Origin: Cheiracanthium punctorium
Taxonomy: Eukaryota > Arthropoda > Arachnida > Araneae > Cheiracanthiidae
Assembly: GCA_038373885.1 (NCBI GenBank)
Contig: JAWZYV010013141.1
Coordinates: 1,116,001 to 1,180,000 of the forward strand
Direction of reading: 5' to 3'
DNA: 64,000 nucleotides
Shown here: positions 25,828 to 37,904 of the stretch, piece after piece
Numbering within the stretch: the first letter of the stretch is position 1
How the letters are laid out: each line of letters starts with the position of its first letter
Notes under the pieces: generated by a model
What the model saw: the letters and a program-made list of their open reading frames with translations, nothing else
What the model was told of the DNA's origin: nothing
The model's database searches: none
Made by a program: the position numbers and the translations under genes

Positions 25828-26085
25828 AAAGTAATTAAAAAACTTTGTAAAAAACACACATAAGAAGTAAAAGGAAAGAGGATACGCGTTTCGTTTAAAA
25901 ATTGTTTTGAACTTCTTCAGTCCAAGCCCTTCGACGTAAAGAACACAGGGAACAAGTCAGTTCCCTGTGTTCTTTACGTCGAAGGGCTTGGACTGAAGAA
26001 GTTCAAAACAATTTTTGAACGAAACGCGTATCCTCTTTCCTTTTACTTCTTATGTGTGTTTTTTAAAAAGTTTTTTAATTACTTT
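25828..26085. repeat. Near-perfect palindrome, 125 bp arms, 8 bp loop
   Basis: Arms 25828-25952 and 25961-26085 pair almost completely around CAAGTCAG. The inner arms contain TTCCCTGTGTTCTTTACGTC and GAACTTCTTCAGTCC. Just outside, ATTGTGAAGAATT occurs on both sides in direct orientation, possibly a remnant of a larger element. Confidence 0.85.
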
Positions 26086-26129
26086 ATTGTGAAGAATTAT
26101 TTAGTTTTTTAATCGCACATTGTAGATTC

Positions 26130-28080
26130 TTCACAATTTACAAATGAATGTTTTAGTGTCCTCATTTATAGTTGCTGATTGATAATCATGTTGATAAAAA
26201 TCATTGCGAAATTAAAATTACCGTCCATGACTGAGCTCTAACTGTCCTCATGGGAAAAAATAAACGTGTCCGAACGCATTGATATCACTGTAAAAAAGCA
26301 GCAGCAAAATATAAAAGCAACTACAGGTGACATATAACGAAAAAAGAAAAGAAATGTTTCTTAAATTCGACAAACTTTACGAAGAATTTGTCTGGCGTTA
26401 AATTTAATCTATATGAAAATATGTTACTCAAAAATATATCAAAACAAAAAGTTTCTAAGGAATTATTATGTTGAATCAAAAATCCTCATAATGTTATCAA
26501 AAACAGAATATCAATCATATTTTGATGGTTCAACAAAAGTTAAAATACTCTTAAAAACTGTTAGCTAATTTTATTAAGCTAAAATACTGTTAACAAAAAT
26601 TTGTTCAGATGAACAAAACGCTTTTTCAGTGAATAAATATTACAAAAAAGGTCCCTATTTCAAAAATTTATAATGCATTACACCGGTCAACAAAAAAAAA
26701 ATTTTGGGGGGGTTTTCTGTTCTCATGATTAAATTCTGATTCTAGAGATTGAAAAACACACACATTTTCATTTTCAGTTCTTAAAGTTTGCTTTATGTCT
26801 GAGTTACGTCGATAAGTATATTTTAATTTATTTCATAAACAAAAGATGGCAGCACTTTGATTAACCCGAAAGTAAACTGTATTATTTTTTGTAACTCTGT
26901 AGTATTGCTTGTAGTATTATTTGTAGTATTATTTGTAATATTATTATTTGTTTGTATTATTATTTGCTCATACGAACATAAAAGAAATACGAAAAATATT
27001 CACTTTTAGACATTAATTTCTTATTATTTTACATTTATATGTTATTGTTTATCACAAATCTTGAATAAGAAAGACTTTTGTATCCAGCAAAAACTTTTCT
27101 GATCATAATTTAGAGTGGAATTATAAAAAAATATAAAAATCAGTGATTTTTACTAATAATTTAAAAATTGCTTTAATTTCTACAAAAACAAACAAAAAAA
27201 TTAAATTATTTTCCTTAGTTTTGGCGTAGGAGAAACTAAAATTCAACATTTAGAAGTCAGACTCAAAAATCGTGTTGATCGGTGTTATTTGATGTTGCTT
27301 ATTTTTAATGTGACTATTTCAAGGTATTTTACGACTGATCACCTGACGTTACAAAACTACAAAGGTGTATGAAAGAAGAATGGTAAATCACACGTACACA
27401 GGGAATACGATTATGCGAATATGATAAAGTGAATATCATTATGAACTTCTAACCACTTATCTTATGGGTAAATGTACTATCTGTTCAGCCAATAATTAAA
27501 ACGAATAAAACCACGAAACTAAAACATTTCACCAACTGACAGATCATTCAGGATAATTTTTAATAATTGTATAAGGAATCATCTCTCTAAATATTATTGC
27601 TGTATTTAGGTGTCGTGACAAACTATAAACTTATAAGAAATTTTCTTTAATACAATGAAAATTTCCTCTTATAAAACCTGCATATTTTATAATCGTTGCT
27701 GAGTACTAAGAGTAAACATAAATTATTATACACAAAAATCGATAATTTATTCTAGCATATCAAATTAAAATTTTGAATTATCCTCTACATGGAAAAATAA
27801 AAAATAATACCCTTTTGACTGAAGTCATTACGCGACTGAACTATTCCAAATTCTTTTAAAAATTCTAAAAGATATATTACCTTTTCTTTTTATTTGTGCT
27901 TGTTTTTTAAAAGTTATGAAACACTCGCTCGATTCTGAAAATTTTGAACGCATAAGATTTCATACAAAATATTCTAAGGCAGGAGCGAAATGCTTGTTTT
28001 AGACGAATTAATGGTAGTCAACCTTCAAGGAAATTTTTCTTTTTGGACGCCTAATTTTAAAAGTATCACGTCAAGTATTT
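26130..28080. other. AT-rich intergenic DNA, no gene seen
   Basis: A small GTAGTATTATTT simple repeat is at about 26895-26960. Otherwise nothing recognised. Confidence 0.4.
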
Positions 28081-28086
28081 TCAAAA

Positions 28087-28124
28087 TTCTGGAACGTTAA
28101 GCTTCTTAGCCTAACGTTCCAGAA
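28087..28124. repeat. Short hairpin, 13 bp arms
   Basis: TTCTGGAACGTTA and TAACGTTCCAGAA around a 12 base loop. Perfect stem, with no following T-run that would mark a terminator. Confidence 0.6.
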
Positions 28125-28496
28125 AGTACGAGTAAACTCTTGCATTATAAAGCTTAGTCCTTAGTACTGCAAGGAAGCATGTCGTGCAAAGTAAATGAAA
28201 CGCTGTTAGATAGTAGTAAGCTTGTAACCGCTTTTGCACAATTTTTCTGACGAAAGATATATTCTGACTATTTATGTAAGGAAGATTGACTAAAACTTTT
28301 ATGGACAATTCTAGGAGATATATTCCATAAAGAGAATCGATTTCATGTAAATGCTCTTTTTGGAATATATCGATATCAAACATCGATATTCCTACATATC
28401 AATTTTGAGAAAAAATAATGTAAACCTGCCATGAAGTAACGCATTAAATAAAAGTTCCATATTTGGCGAAAAAGGAAACTCACAATGAGTAATGTA

Positions 28497-28943
28497 CAGG
28501 GTGAATCTAAACTCTTGGACAAAGCTTTAAGAGGTGATAGGGCACATAATAAGGAATCAGAATCACATAGCAATGTGGGGTCGGCAACATCGTCTTCATG
28601 TAGCTGTTAATAATCACTTTGGAAAAAGTGCCGAAACAACAGTGCACTTTCCGGCCATTGGTCGTCAGAAACTAATGTATTTTTCTCCAAAAACAGAAGA
28701 CTAAATAAAATTCACCGTTTAAAAATGCTATTTTATTTCACGGATGAAATTTTTGGAGACGAGCCTAGTGTTTATGAAACTTGGTTAAGAAATTAGACGA
28801 ACACTTCAATACTTTTCGCAAAGTGATTATTACCACGTAAGTGAAAACTGCGTTTTTGACCCCACATTGCTACGTGATTCTAATTCCTTATTATGTGCCC
28901 TATCACCCCTTAAAGTTTTGCCCAAGAGTTTAGATTCACCCTG
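28497..28943. mobile_element. TA-flanked MITE, 447 bp, about 95 bp TIRs
   Basis: CAGGGTGAATCTAAACTCTT is inverted at the right end. The match runs through GATAGGGCACATAATAAGGA to CAATGTGGGGTC with few mismatches. TA lies outside both ends. Tc1/mariner-type target; no transposase. Confidence 0.8.
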
Positions 28944-29065
28944 TATTTGTGTATGGTGTCCCAAAAAAGATGGCGACAAGCTTTAATTCTTTACCTACTA
29001 GAGATAAATGGGCAATGCAATTTCAAAAAAATGTCCAAAATAAGGTAGGAAAAAGATTGCATTAA

Positions 29066-29125
29066 CCATTTATGCCTAGTGTCCCATTTTTGGGACAGCA
29101 TTTTCTACAATAGGAAACTTTTTGC
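29066..29125 (+). mobile_element. End of the second TTAA MITE family
   Basis: TTAA then CCATTTATGCCTAG and GTCCCATTTTTGGGAC match the right end of the 4.4-4.7 kb element, inverted. The opposite end was not found before the next element at 29304. Confidence 0.5.
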
Positions 29126-29303
29126 CCCCTCCCCCTAATGTTACATGAAAATGCTCGGAAGTACATATAAAGCATGTCTCAGAATGACTAGACATTTTAA
29201 TTTGTTGACAAAAAGTGTTATTTATAGTAAAAAGTGAGACATTCTTATTTTAATGCAGAGTAAAAGCTTTTGGACGTTGTGTGCGGAACACGATATCTAT
29301 TAA

Positions 29304-29761
29304 CCCTTTAACGCGCAGTGTTCCCGCTCTGGGAACACCAAACTCTGACGTTTTGACTGTTGCCAGTTACGAAGAATAGATTTGATTTCTATAAAAATAG
29401 TTGCGGGTGACATAGCTCCACGAGAATCCTTTACTTTTAGCACGTCATTTCCCGTAAAAAAATTATTTTTATCAGCACTGACATCTGCTGAAAAATGGAA
29501 AAATGCGAGAACAGCTGGATAGATTGCCCAATGCTGAAAAAAGGGCAGCCGTTGCCATCGCTCGACTTAACTACCAGCAAGATGGCGGACGATCGAGACG
29601 TTCATCGCGTGCCACAGATCTAGAGACCCTTTTTTGACGCAGCTGGCTGTGCGGCACAGCGATGAACGTTTCGATCGTCCACCATCTTGTTGGTAGTTAA
29701 GTCGAGCGATGGCAACGGCTGCCCTTTTTTCAGCATTGGGAAAGGGTTGCGCCTCAAAGGG
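29304..29761 (+). mobile_element. piggyBac-like MITE, copy 2
   Basis: 458 bp between TTAA sites (29300-29303, 29762-29765), CCCTTTAACGCG to GCGCCTCAAAGGG. The left third is unique; the right part is a hairpin. The centre has lost some bases, reading GCTGTGCGGCACAGCG. Confidence 0.8.
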
Positions 29762-29779
29762 TTAAATGACTTCCTAGAC

Positions 29780-30360
29780 CCATTTGACTCACCTGCTGGA
29801 TAAAAATTTCATTTCGTTTTACAAAAGTTTTGCACAATTTTGGACAATTTTCCTTAACGGCGCATCTTATAATCTTCATTGAGTTCCGGGATGTTTGGAG
29901 CAACATTGATATAAGCTTTTACTCTCAAAAACCCCTAAGAAAGAAGTCTAATGGTGTGCCATCACATAATCTTGGTGTCTCATTCGCGTCAAAGTAACAC
30001 GACCTTGAGACAATCAATATTGTTAGTGCTTGCAGTTTTTATGATTTGATGGAATAAGTCATGATTAAAACTCAATACGTCCTGACTCCAGTTGTCTACA
30101 AGAGAAATAATTCATGCCAAACGCTTTGATTATAAAACTCTTTCCAACGTAAAATATGTTTATATGCCAAATTTTGCAATGTTTTCTCTTTTTTTTATTT
30201 CGCGAGATATTGCAGACAGTCTTAAAAAAAGCAGTGTATCACTATTAATATATTTTGAGAGAGTCGTAAAAGAATGATAAATGTTATTTACATTTTTTAA
30301 CTGAAGAGAAAACTCCTATACGTATAGCGTTTATACTGATTCTATTGGCTTATTGTCTGA
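29780..30360. other. Intergenic DNA, no gene seen
   Basis: Nothing recognised. Confidence 0.35.
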
Positions 30361-30364
30361 AATG

Positions 30365-30705
30365 GATTATTGTATCAATTGCAATAGACCGTAATGTACT
30401 GGAATTCTTTTAAGTGCTCCTGTAGAAGAACTATAAATACTGCAGACACCATTTTTGACGAGGAAAATTGTTTTGTGATCTTTAATAACGCATATAAACA
30501 TTTTTGTGCTTGAAATAGCCGAAAGAAAACATACACCATTAATGAAGAAAATTGTAAAGGAACTATAGTAGACTCCTGTAGAAGAATTATAAGTACTGCA
30601 GACAGCATTTTTGACGAGGAAAATTGTTTTGTGATCCTTAATAATGCATATAAACATTTTTGTGCTTGAAATAGCCGAAAGAAAATATACGCGATACATA
30701 CACTA
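30365..30705 (-). repeat. Dispersed repeat family B, copy 2, internally duplicated
   Basis: Two units about 176 bp apart share TTTTTGACGAGGAAAATTGT and ATAAACATTTTTGTGCTTGA with few differences. Family hallmarks (AGGAGCACTTAAAAGAATTC on minus, GGCTATTTCAAGC) are present. The long minus frames here come from the duplication. Confidence 0.6.
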
Positions 30706-31287
30706 CCTTGTAAAAGAACATTATCTTGTAAAAGAACTATAAATGCTTCATACACCATTTTCTTTCAATAAGGTATATACTACTATACATAGGAATAACA
30801 TTCATAAATTTCGTTGCAATCGATGCAAATGTACGGACAGGCAAACCAAAATCATAAGCACTTTACAACCTTGTTGGAAAATGTTAAAATTTGTCACTAT
30901 GTATTTGGCACATAAAAAAAAAATATAGCGAGCCATTCAAAATGTCACTTTTATTTGATACACAATTTAGAACTAAGTATACCCAAACTAGAACAAGTAA
31001 ACGCAAACTCATGATGAATGAAATGAGCAAAAATTTGAAATGGAGAAGAAACATAAATTATATTTCCTTTAGGATAAGAGAAAATAAACATGGAAGGCGG
31101 AAGAGAACAGAGTGAATAGAGAAATAGCAAGCATTGGGTGCAGGCTGGGAGAAGAAAAATTGCTAAGGTTTGTTCTTTGTGAAAGATATCAGTTGTAGAC
31201 AAAGACTACGGAGAAGCAAAAAGAAAATAGATACACACAGTTGAACAAACATAAGATAGAATAGTGCATACCTTTATAAATGTATTA

Positions 31288-31975
31288 TATAAACGATGCG
31301 TATTCGGGGAATAAGTACCGTTTTGAAAAAAAAAATAGTAACTTTTTTTTTCAAGCCAATTTTATTTTTACATGAAAGAGCACAGCTTAAACTATTTTTC
31401 TACATATTTTCTGCCAATGTTCAAACACTTGTAGTAGCGGGTTACCAGATTTTCTATATCTTTTTTATAGAAACTTTCCACCAATGACCCACATAACCAT
31501 GACTCCACAGCATTTTTCACATCATCGCCGGATCCAAACCGCTTGCCGCCTAGCTTGCGCGTCATGTGCAGAACTACATGACAATGCTCGGCCCCATACA
31601 GTTGGAGACACTAAAGCGATGATTCGACAGTTTCGTTGGGAGGAATTTGATCACCCTCCGTACAGCCCAGTCTTGGCGCCGCCCGACTACCACTTGTTCC
31701 TGTACATGAAGCGCGAGCTAGGCGACAAGCTGTTTCGATCCGCCGATGAGGTGAAAAAGGCCATGCAGTCGTGGTTATCGTCAGTGGCGGGATGTTTCTA
31801 TGGAAGAAGGTACGGAAAAGCTGGTAACCCGCCACATGTGTTTGAACATTGGCGGAAACTATGTAGAAAAATAATTTAAGGTATGCTTTCTCATGTAAAG
31901 GTAAAAATGTCTTGAAAAAAAAATATATTTTTTTTTTTTCAAAACAGTACTTATTTTCCGAATACGCCTCGTACA
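31288..31975. mobile_element. Tail-to-tail mariner fold-back
   Basis: Arms of about 280 bp (31288-31575, 31692-31975) are inverted copies, both being the 3' end of a mariner. Outer ends read GCGTATTCGG then AATAAGTAC and GTTTTGAAAA on each side. The right arm encodes the C-terminal transposase on plus; the left arm encodes a corresponding piece on minus. The short centre belongs to the right copy. Confidence 0.7.
31484..31879 (+). pseudogene. Mariner transposase, C-terminal fragment
   Basis: The frame contains LHDNARPH, holding the second catalytic Asp, and HPPYSPVLAPPDYHLFLYMK, holding the third, at mariner D,D34D spacing. The C-terminal ADEVKKAMQSWLSS and W-KLCRKII parts follow. The N-terminal DNA-binding half and first Asp are absent; upstream residues come from the inverted arm. 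It cannot be active. Confidence 0.75.
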
Positions 31976-31979
31976 TACC

Positions 31980-32400
31980 CGATAAATTCCTTGAAAATCC
32001 CCAAAATATGCTAGCAAATAGAACGCAGGAAATTTTCTGCATATTTACTAAATTTTATTCCTTTAAATTTCGGGAAGGAACTCCGTTCCATAGACGAGCT
32101 GACGCTTGATATACGGAAATTGTCCTACATTGAAATATAAATGGGGAATTTCTGTAAAGTTTCAAGCAAATTCATGGTTATAATTTACAGTGTATATGCA
32201 CGTGTGTGTGTAATGAATAAGTAAAAAACTTCAAGTGAGTTATTCCATATTTTTGACATGTTAATTATCAATCAAAATTAGTTCGCTGAAAATGGTAGAG
32301 GAAAGACTTTTTTCAAAAGTTACAGGTTCAAAACCTCGCAAAAAGGGCCAAGTTTTTAGATGTTTCGTAACAGATCGAATTAAAAAAAAAGCAATCCTTC
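31980..32400. other. Intergenic DNA, no gene seen
   Basis: Nothing recognised. Confidence 0.3.
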
Positions 32401-32406
32401 ACTTAA

Positions 32407-32916
32407 CCCTTTGAGGCGCAACCCTTTCCCAATGCTGGAAAAAGGGCAGCCGTTGCCATCGATCGACTTAACTACCAACAAGATGGCGGACGATCGAAAC
32501 GTTCATCGCGTGCCACAGATCTAGAGGCCCTTTTTTGACGACAGCTGGCTGTGCTCGCGCACAGCCAGCTGCGTCAAAAAAGGTCTCTAGATCTGTGGCA
32601 CGCGATGAACGTTTCGATCGTCCGCCATCTTGCTGGTAGTTAAGTCGATCGATGGCAACGGCTGCCCTTTTACCAGCATTGGGCAATCTATCCAGCTGTT
32701 CTCGCGTTCTTCCATTTTTCAGCAGATGTCAGTGCTGTTAAAAATAATCGTGACCATTTTTTTACGGGAAATGACGTGCTGAAAAGTAAATAATTCTCGT
32801 GGAGCTGTGTCACCCGCAACTATTTTTATAGAAATCCAATCTATTCTTCGTGACTGGCAACAGTCAAAACGTTAGAGTTGGGTTTTCCCAGAGCGGGATC
32901 ACTGCGCCTTAAAGGG
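32407..32916 (-). mobile_element. piggyBac-like MITE, copy 3 (longest hairpin)
   Basis: 510 bp between TTAA sites (32403-32406, 32917-32920), in reverse orientation to copies 1 and 2. The hairpin arms (about 32428-32553 and 32558-32684) are the fullest in the window, meeting at GCTGTGCTCGCGCACAGC. Confidence 0.8.
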
Positions 32917-33185
32917 TTAAAACATGTGATATTTCAGTTATATTAGCAGATTATTTTAAATAATACATTACCTACCTAGAGAAAAAGCGGGATAGACAGA
33001 CTGATAGTAAAGAAAAAAAAATAAGAGTCTTAAACCGCAATATGATTAATATCCCTGCTTAACCTGCTTCGTAGTAAAAGCAGGCAAATACAGTAAAAAT
33101 ACGAGCCTAAGTCCGAAAATGAGTTTCCGCTCTAGTTTTCCTCAGGAAATCGAACAGCAATGAGGAAAACGAGACAGTGGCTGAA

Positions 33186-33932
33186 CCAGAGTAGAAATAT
33201 ATTAGTGAGCACATCGCTCAGTGAGGAAAGGAATGAAGGAAAAGTGAGGAAAGGATGAACCGTGCGACTGTAGCACGGAAATGAAGAGAGAGAGAGGCTA
33301 GATATGCTTTATCGCCATATTTGGCGAGTGGTGAGTGTAAAACTACAGACCAAATTTACTGTCAATATACACATTACAAACTCTCTTGGCGTAAAAACAA
33401 TTATCGCGAAAAAAAAAAAAAACCCACTCACCTGTGCTAGGCTATTCCAGAACCATTCAAAAATCATGAACAGCCATGTGCCATTTCTTAAAAATATAAC
33501 GATGAAAACGGAAATGAGCGCGCTGGCCAAAATGCTCCATCGAAAACTAAGGCAATTTGGATGCACAAAAATTATGCTCGTGAGATCTTGCCCCGAGTCA
33601 GCTGCTGGACAAGAGTCCCAAGTTGAGGAAGCGCTCTGCATCCTTTATATGTTCTCTATGGGTTGAACACGAAAGACACCCATATCGTTCGATTGTGACC
33701 AAGCAGATGACTCTGTCGTACACGCTTAAACCAAACGAGCGAAATTCGATCAGTCGGAGCGATTTTTGCCCAGTTTTCGAAAGTGAGCTTCTCCTTTAGG
33801 AGCCCTTTTCGATCACAAGAGCGGAGCGAAGTATAACAATAAGCAAGGAGGAAAGTTCTCCGAAAATGAAGGAATCGAGGACAGGAATTCTCAGAATAAA
33901 GACTATTTAAAGTGCACTTTTGCGTAAATACC
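33186..33932 (+). repeat. 0.75 kb direct repeat, copy 1
   Basis: Starts CCAGAGTAGAAATATATTAG and ends GCGTAAATACC. It matches 34639-35389 almost base for base; most differences are one-base length changes in homopolymers. No domain was recognised in its frames. Confidence 0.85.
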
Positions 33933-34138
33933 TCTATGGAGACATTAATTTGTTAAAGGTGATATAACATTTTTTTTCTTTTTCATGGCATATAAAATGA
34001 ACTGTGTAATAATAATAAGTGTTGCTTTGAATTAGTAACTTAAGCATATTTTCCTTAACAGTGCATGTTTAATAAATGGAAACTAAGTGAATAACCATAC
34101 ATTTAAAAAGTGATAATAAAAAATTTAACTTCCTCATT

Positions 34139-34369
34139 TCAAAATTTTATTTCTGTGTTGAGGGCTGTCTTTCTTGTTGTTTTAGCCTCGAGAAAAGGCT
34201 TAAGTTCTTCAATCAGCCGAAGTGCGGATTGTTTGTTTAAGCGGAAATTTCTAATGAAATCTTCCTCGCTTAAATCAAATGATTTACATCTAGGAATCGA
34301 AATTCGATTCCTAGGAACCCTTCTTGCATCGTCTTGTTGTGCAAGCGCTAAAACCAATAATCGTGACAT
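34139..34369 (-). pseudogene. HARBI1/PIF-Harbinger nuclease N-terminal fragment
   Basis: 76 codons. After a start MSRLLVLALAQQDDA the frame has DLSEEDFIRNFRLNKQSALR and then LIEELKPFL, the N-terminal pattern of Harbinger-derived nucleases that precedes the DDE domain. It stops soon after, and no catalytic domain follows on this strand. It lies between the two 0.75 kb direct repeats. Confidence 0.55.
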
Positions 34370-34638
34370 TTTTTTTTAAAGTTAAAACGATCAAACAAAA
34401 CAAAAATACCACGAGCTGCAATCCGAGATGAAGATAGTCGATAGCGGGAAACGGTTCTCACACTTGTTGATGGTGTCGTAAAACAACAGTGGATTTCTCG
34501 ACAGTATTTACGGTATCGTAAACATTACGACATTATCGTGGTGGCACTTTTAAGTGCTCTGTCGAAATGTGACGTCATATGTGCGAGAAGGTTGATTTAT
34601 CCGCTACCGATTATTTCCCGAGACTATATGGTAGGGCT

Positions 34639-35389
34639 CCAGAGTAGAAATATATTAGTGAGCACATCGCTCAGTGAGGAAAGGAATGAAGGAAAAGTGA
34701 GGAAAGGATGAATCGTGTGACTGTAGCACGGAAATGAAGAGAGAGAGGCTAGATATGCTTTATCGCCATATTTGGCGAGTGGTGAGTGTAAAACTACAGA
34801 CCAAATTTACTGTCAATATACACATTACGAACTCTCTTGGCGTAAAAACAATTATCGCGAAAAAAAAAAAAAACCCACTCACCTGTGCTAGGCTATTCCA
34901 GAACCATTCAAAAATCATGAACAGCCATGTGCCATTTCTTAAAAATATAACGATGAAAACGGAAATGAGCGCGCTGGCCAAAAATGCTCCATCGAAAACT
35001 AAGGCAATTTGGATGCACAAAAATTATGCTCGTGAGATCTTGCCCCGAGTCAGCTGCTGGGACAAGAGTCCCAAGTTGAGGAAGCGCTCTGCATCCTTTA
35101 TATGTTCTCTATGGGTTGAACACGAAAGACACCCATATCGTTCGATTGTGACCAAGCAGATGACTCTGTCGTACACGCTTAAACCAAACGAGCGAAATTC
35201 GATCAGTCGGAGCGATTTTTGGCCCAGTTTTCGAAAGTGAGCTTCTCCTTTAGGAGCCCTTTTCGATCACAAGAGCGGAGCGAAGTATAACAATAAGCAA
35301 GGAGGGAAGTTCTCCGGAAAATGAAGGAATCGAGGACAGGAATTCTCAGAATAAAGACTAAGTTTAAAGTGCACTTTTGCGTAAATACC
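34639..35389 (+). repeat. 0.75 kb direct repeat, copy 2
   Basis: Partner of 33186-33932 at a 1,453 bp offset. A piece of it (ACACGCTTAAACC to CGGAGCGAT) recurs inverted just downstream at about 35400-35470. Confidence 0.85.
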
Positions 35390-35570
35390 GGTAGGTTTCC
35401 ATGGAAACGGATCGCTCCGCAATGTATCGTTTTTTTTTTGCGCTCTTTGGGTTTAAGCGTGTAGTACCTGCGCAAAAGGGAGGAGAGCTTCCTAATCTTA
35501 TCCCGGTAGATATGGAGAGAAGGTGCGTTTTGAATTCGTGATCGAAAAAAGAAGTGAGAGCGGTTGCCTG

Positions 35571-35816
35571 CTATGAATAGGCACATGGAATAACAAGGAG
35601 CAGAAATTCATAACCACCCCGACGAAGTCTATAGGCCAAAGGTGATGCCGAAAGAAAGGACGAGAAGATGGTTGGACTCTTGGTTGGGAGTGCCTTGACC
35701 ATCCACCATCCAGTCATAATCTCGTACCCTGGGACTTTCATCTGTTTCTGGCTTTGGAGAATAATCTCGGCAGAAGACGCTTTGGAAGCAATGCTGAAGT
35801 CACGCGAACCGTTCAA
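35571..35816 (-). other. Unrecognised open frame, 81 codons
   Basis: Balanced GC and ordinary amino-acid composition (about QSQKQMKVPGYEIMTGWW in the middle) set it apart from the AT-rich noise, and the frame stays open upstream of its ATG. It may be an exon or second-ORF remnant of the Harbinger element whose nuclease fragment is 1.3 kb away. No family was recognised. Confidence 0.2.
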
Positions 35817-35875
35817 CTCCTCTTCAGTATTCAGAGCCCTGATGTTCTCCTGAAGCGCTTTCTCAAGCTTCTATG

Positions 35876-35930
35876 ATGATAAATGTCTCAATGCGGCATG
35901 ATAAATGTCTCAATGCGGCATGATAAATGT
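35876..35930. repeat. 23 bp tandem duplication
   Basis: GATAAATGTCTCAATGCGGC with CAT occurs twice in a row, then a third partial start. Confidence 0.7.
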
Positions 35931-35934
35931 TTAA

Positions 35935-36785
35935 AAGTACTGTACTTGGTAATTACGTGGAAAGATAAAGTTACGTCTTATCTTTAATGTCTCATTATAT
36001 TTTTTGCTTTTCATACACATCTCTGTCAACTGTCGCCAGGGAAACTTATTTTTATATTCAACCTCACACACATTTAAACTAACAAAAGACAAGACACATA
36101 TCTAAACTAACAAAAGAAAGATGAGCAATGTATGCATGGTCTCAGCTTAACAAAAGACATGAGACTTAAACCTACTAAAATATTAAAAACTTACACAATG
36201 ACAAATCGCCTTTCTCTTTCCCACTCTTTATTGTTACTTAAAAGTCTCGAAATGCTACAATGCTCTGGAAACTTTTAAGCACATTTTAAACTCTTTGCAT
36301 AGAAAGCTTGACTTGTATTTTTTTCCGTTTCTGTGCACGTAATTTAAGTATCACGTATGCAGCATCATGAAGCCTCAATTAACGCTAACTATAGTGATGT
36401 TTAAGTTGTATAACATGATACTTTAAAGAGGTGTCCGATGTAAAGTGAAAGAAGACTATGTTGAACACAATCGCTTGTGTTTGATCATTGATTTAGAAGT
36501 TCGATAACGCTGAATGTACTACGGTCGATAATTTATGGGTAGTTTACTTTGTTGAAAGCATGTCGGAATCTTCCTTTAAACTAAAAATATGCACTTCCAC
36601 GTTATTTTGTGTGCGAAACTTACACTGATGAAACTGTAAGGTCGATTCTCAAAGAATCAGCAGTGTAATTCTTGTATAATGTGTCATATAAATTCATAGA
36701 TAATATGTCATCTTTTGAATTTGAAAGTAAATCGAATTGCTTGGAAAATGTGGTGTCAGATGAATAATGTGAAATTTTGATTTTT
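35935..36785. other. Intergenic DNA, no gene seen
   Basis: CTAACAAAAGA words recur between 36070 and 36160. Nothing else recognised. Confidence 0.35.
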
Positions 36786-36791
36786 GAAATA

Positions 36792-37059
36792 CAGTGTGCC
36801 CGCTAATGTCCTTTGTTAACCCAATAATTTCTGAACGGCAAGAGCTATAGCCACAAAAGTCGATTTAGTCACTTTATTTCCCCCCACATCTCGTACCGCT
36901 TTTGAGATAAGAAAGCTAACTCCAAATGTAAGCGCCAGATGGCGCTGTTATCGGTTTCTTTGCGTAACGCATGGAAACTTTTCTATACCTAGACCCCACT
37001 TTTATGACTATAGCGTTCAGAAATTATCGGGGTGACAACCGAATTCAACGGGCACAGTG
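36792..37059. mobile_element. TA-flanked MITE, 268 bp
   Basis: CAGTGTGCCCGCT and CACTGTGCCCGTT (right end on minus), followed in both by AATAATTTCTGAACG or ATAATTTCTGAACG and CTATAG. TA lies at 36790-36791 and 37060-37061. Non-coding. Confidence 0.7.
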
Positions 37060-37399
37060 TATAACTTATAATATGGTTGAAGTTATCTTTTATTTTATAA
37101 TTTCACTTTTTACAATGGAGAAAGATCAATGTATAATTTGAAAGAATTATCCATGGTCTCTTTTTCAAGGCCTTCTGAGTGCTGATTTTATGAACTAATT
37201 TCATCAGATATTGCTCTGAGTATTCAAAATAAGAAAAAAAAAAACATTAGGAATACCAAAAAAACCGGTGACATGTTAACTTTCAGAGTCAACATTATAT
37301 CTGAATCTTATTTTATAAAGTCACTGAATATAACAGGTATCCAAAGTAGTTTGACATAGGATTAACCACAAGAGAATCGCACATGCTACCACTCACCAC

Positions 37400-37605
37400 T
37401 GCTGTATAAAGGCGGATACCAAATACTTCACCGGCGGATTAATCCAAACATGGGTGTTAAATTCGTAGGTAAGATGACCAATAATAATTTTACGCGTGAA
37501 TTCAACACATGTGTTAAATTGATAGGAAAAATAAACAATTGTAATCTTAGCCATGAATATTTGGATTTATCCGCGTGTAAAGCGTTTGGTGAATATAGAT
37601 GCTAG
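37400..37605. repeat. Imperfect inverted repeat, possible MITE
   Basis: CTTCACCGGCGGATTAATCC near 37428 is partly inverted near 37550-37600 (GGATTTATCCGCG, TGGTGAATA). Ends and target duplication are unclear. A hAT-like end (GCACAACCTATGGCCCGCG) lies at about 37708. Confidence 0.3.
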
Positions 37606-37904
37606 TGTGTATAGGTCGCAGAGCTAGAGCCATCTCATGAAACCAAATGCATCATTTAGATAGTCTGGTGTTTTTACAGGGTACCCCATTTACATTTTTA
37701 ATCAGGGATGCACAACCTATGGCCCGCGACGCCTGTTTCGCTGGCACCGGTCAGATCTTTTGGAAGTGCATTTATTTGTGAAGAAAACCTTTTCTTTGAT
37801 GAATATCAACAAATCAAAGAACAGGAGCAGACGGACTGACATAACGTTTCAGCCATTTTACAAATTTGTACAGCGACTCTCAAATCTAACGGAAAAAAAT
37901 ATCT

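Noticed and set aside
28087..28124. Rho-independent terminator
   Set aside because: Hairpin without T-run, in a eukaryotic sequence.
33304..35240. 120-168 codon frames in the 0.75 kb direct repeats
   Set aside because: The two copies differ by one-base indels that break the frame, and no domain is visible.
33186..35389. LTR retrotransposon
   Set aside because: The direct repeats lack TG/CA ends, primer-binding site, polypurine tract and a target duplication; the interior is only 0.7 kb.
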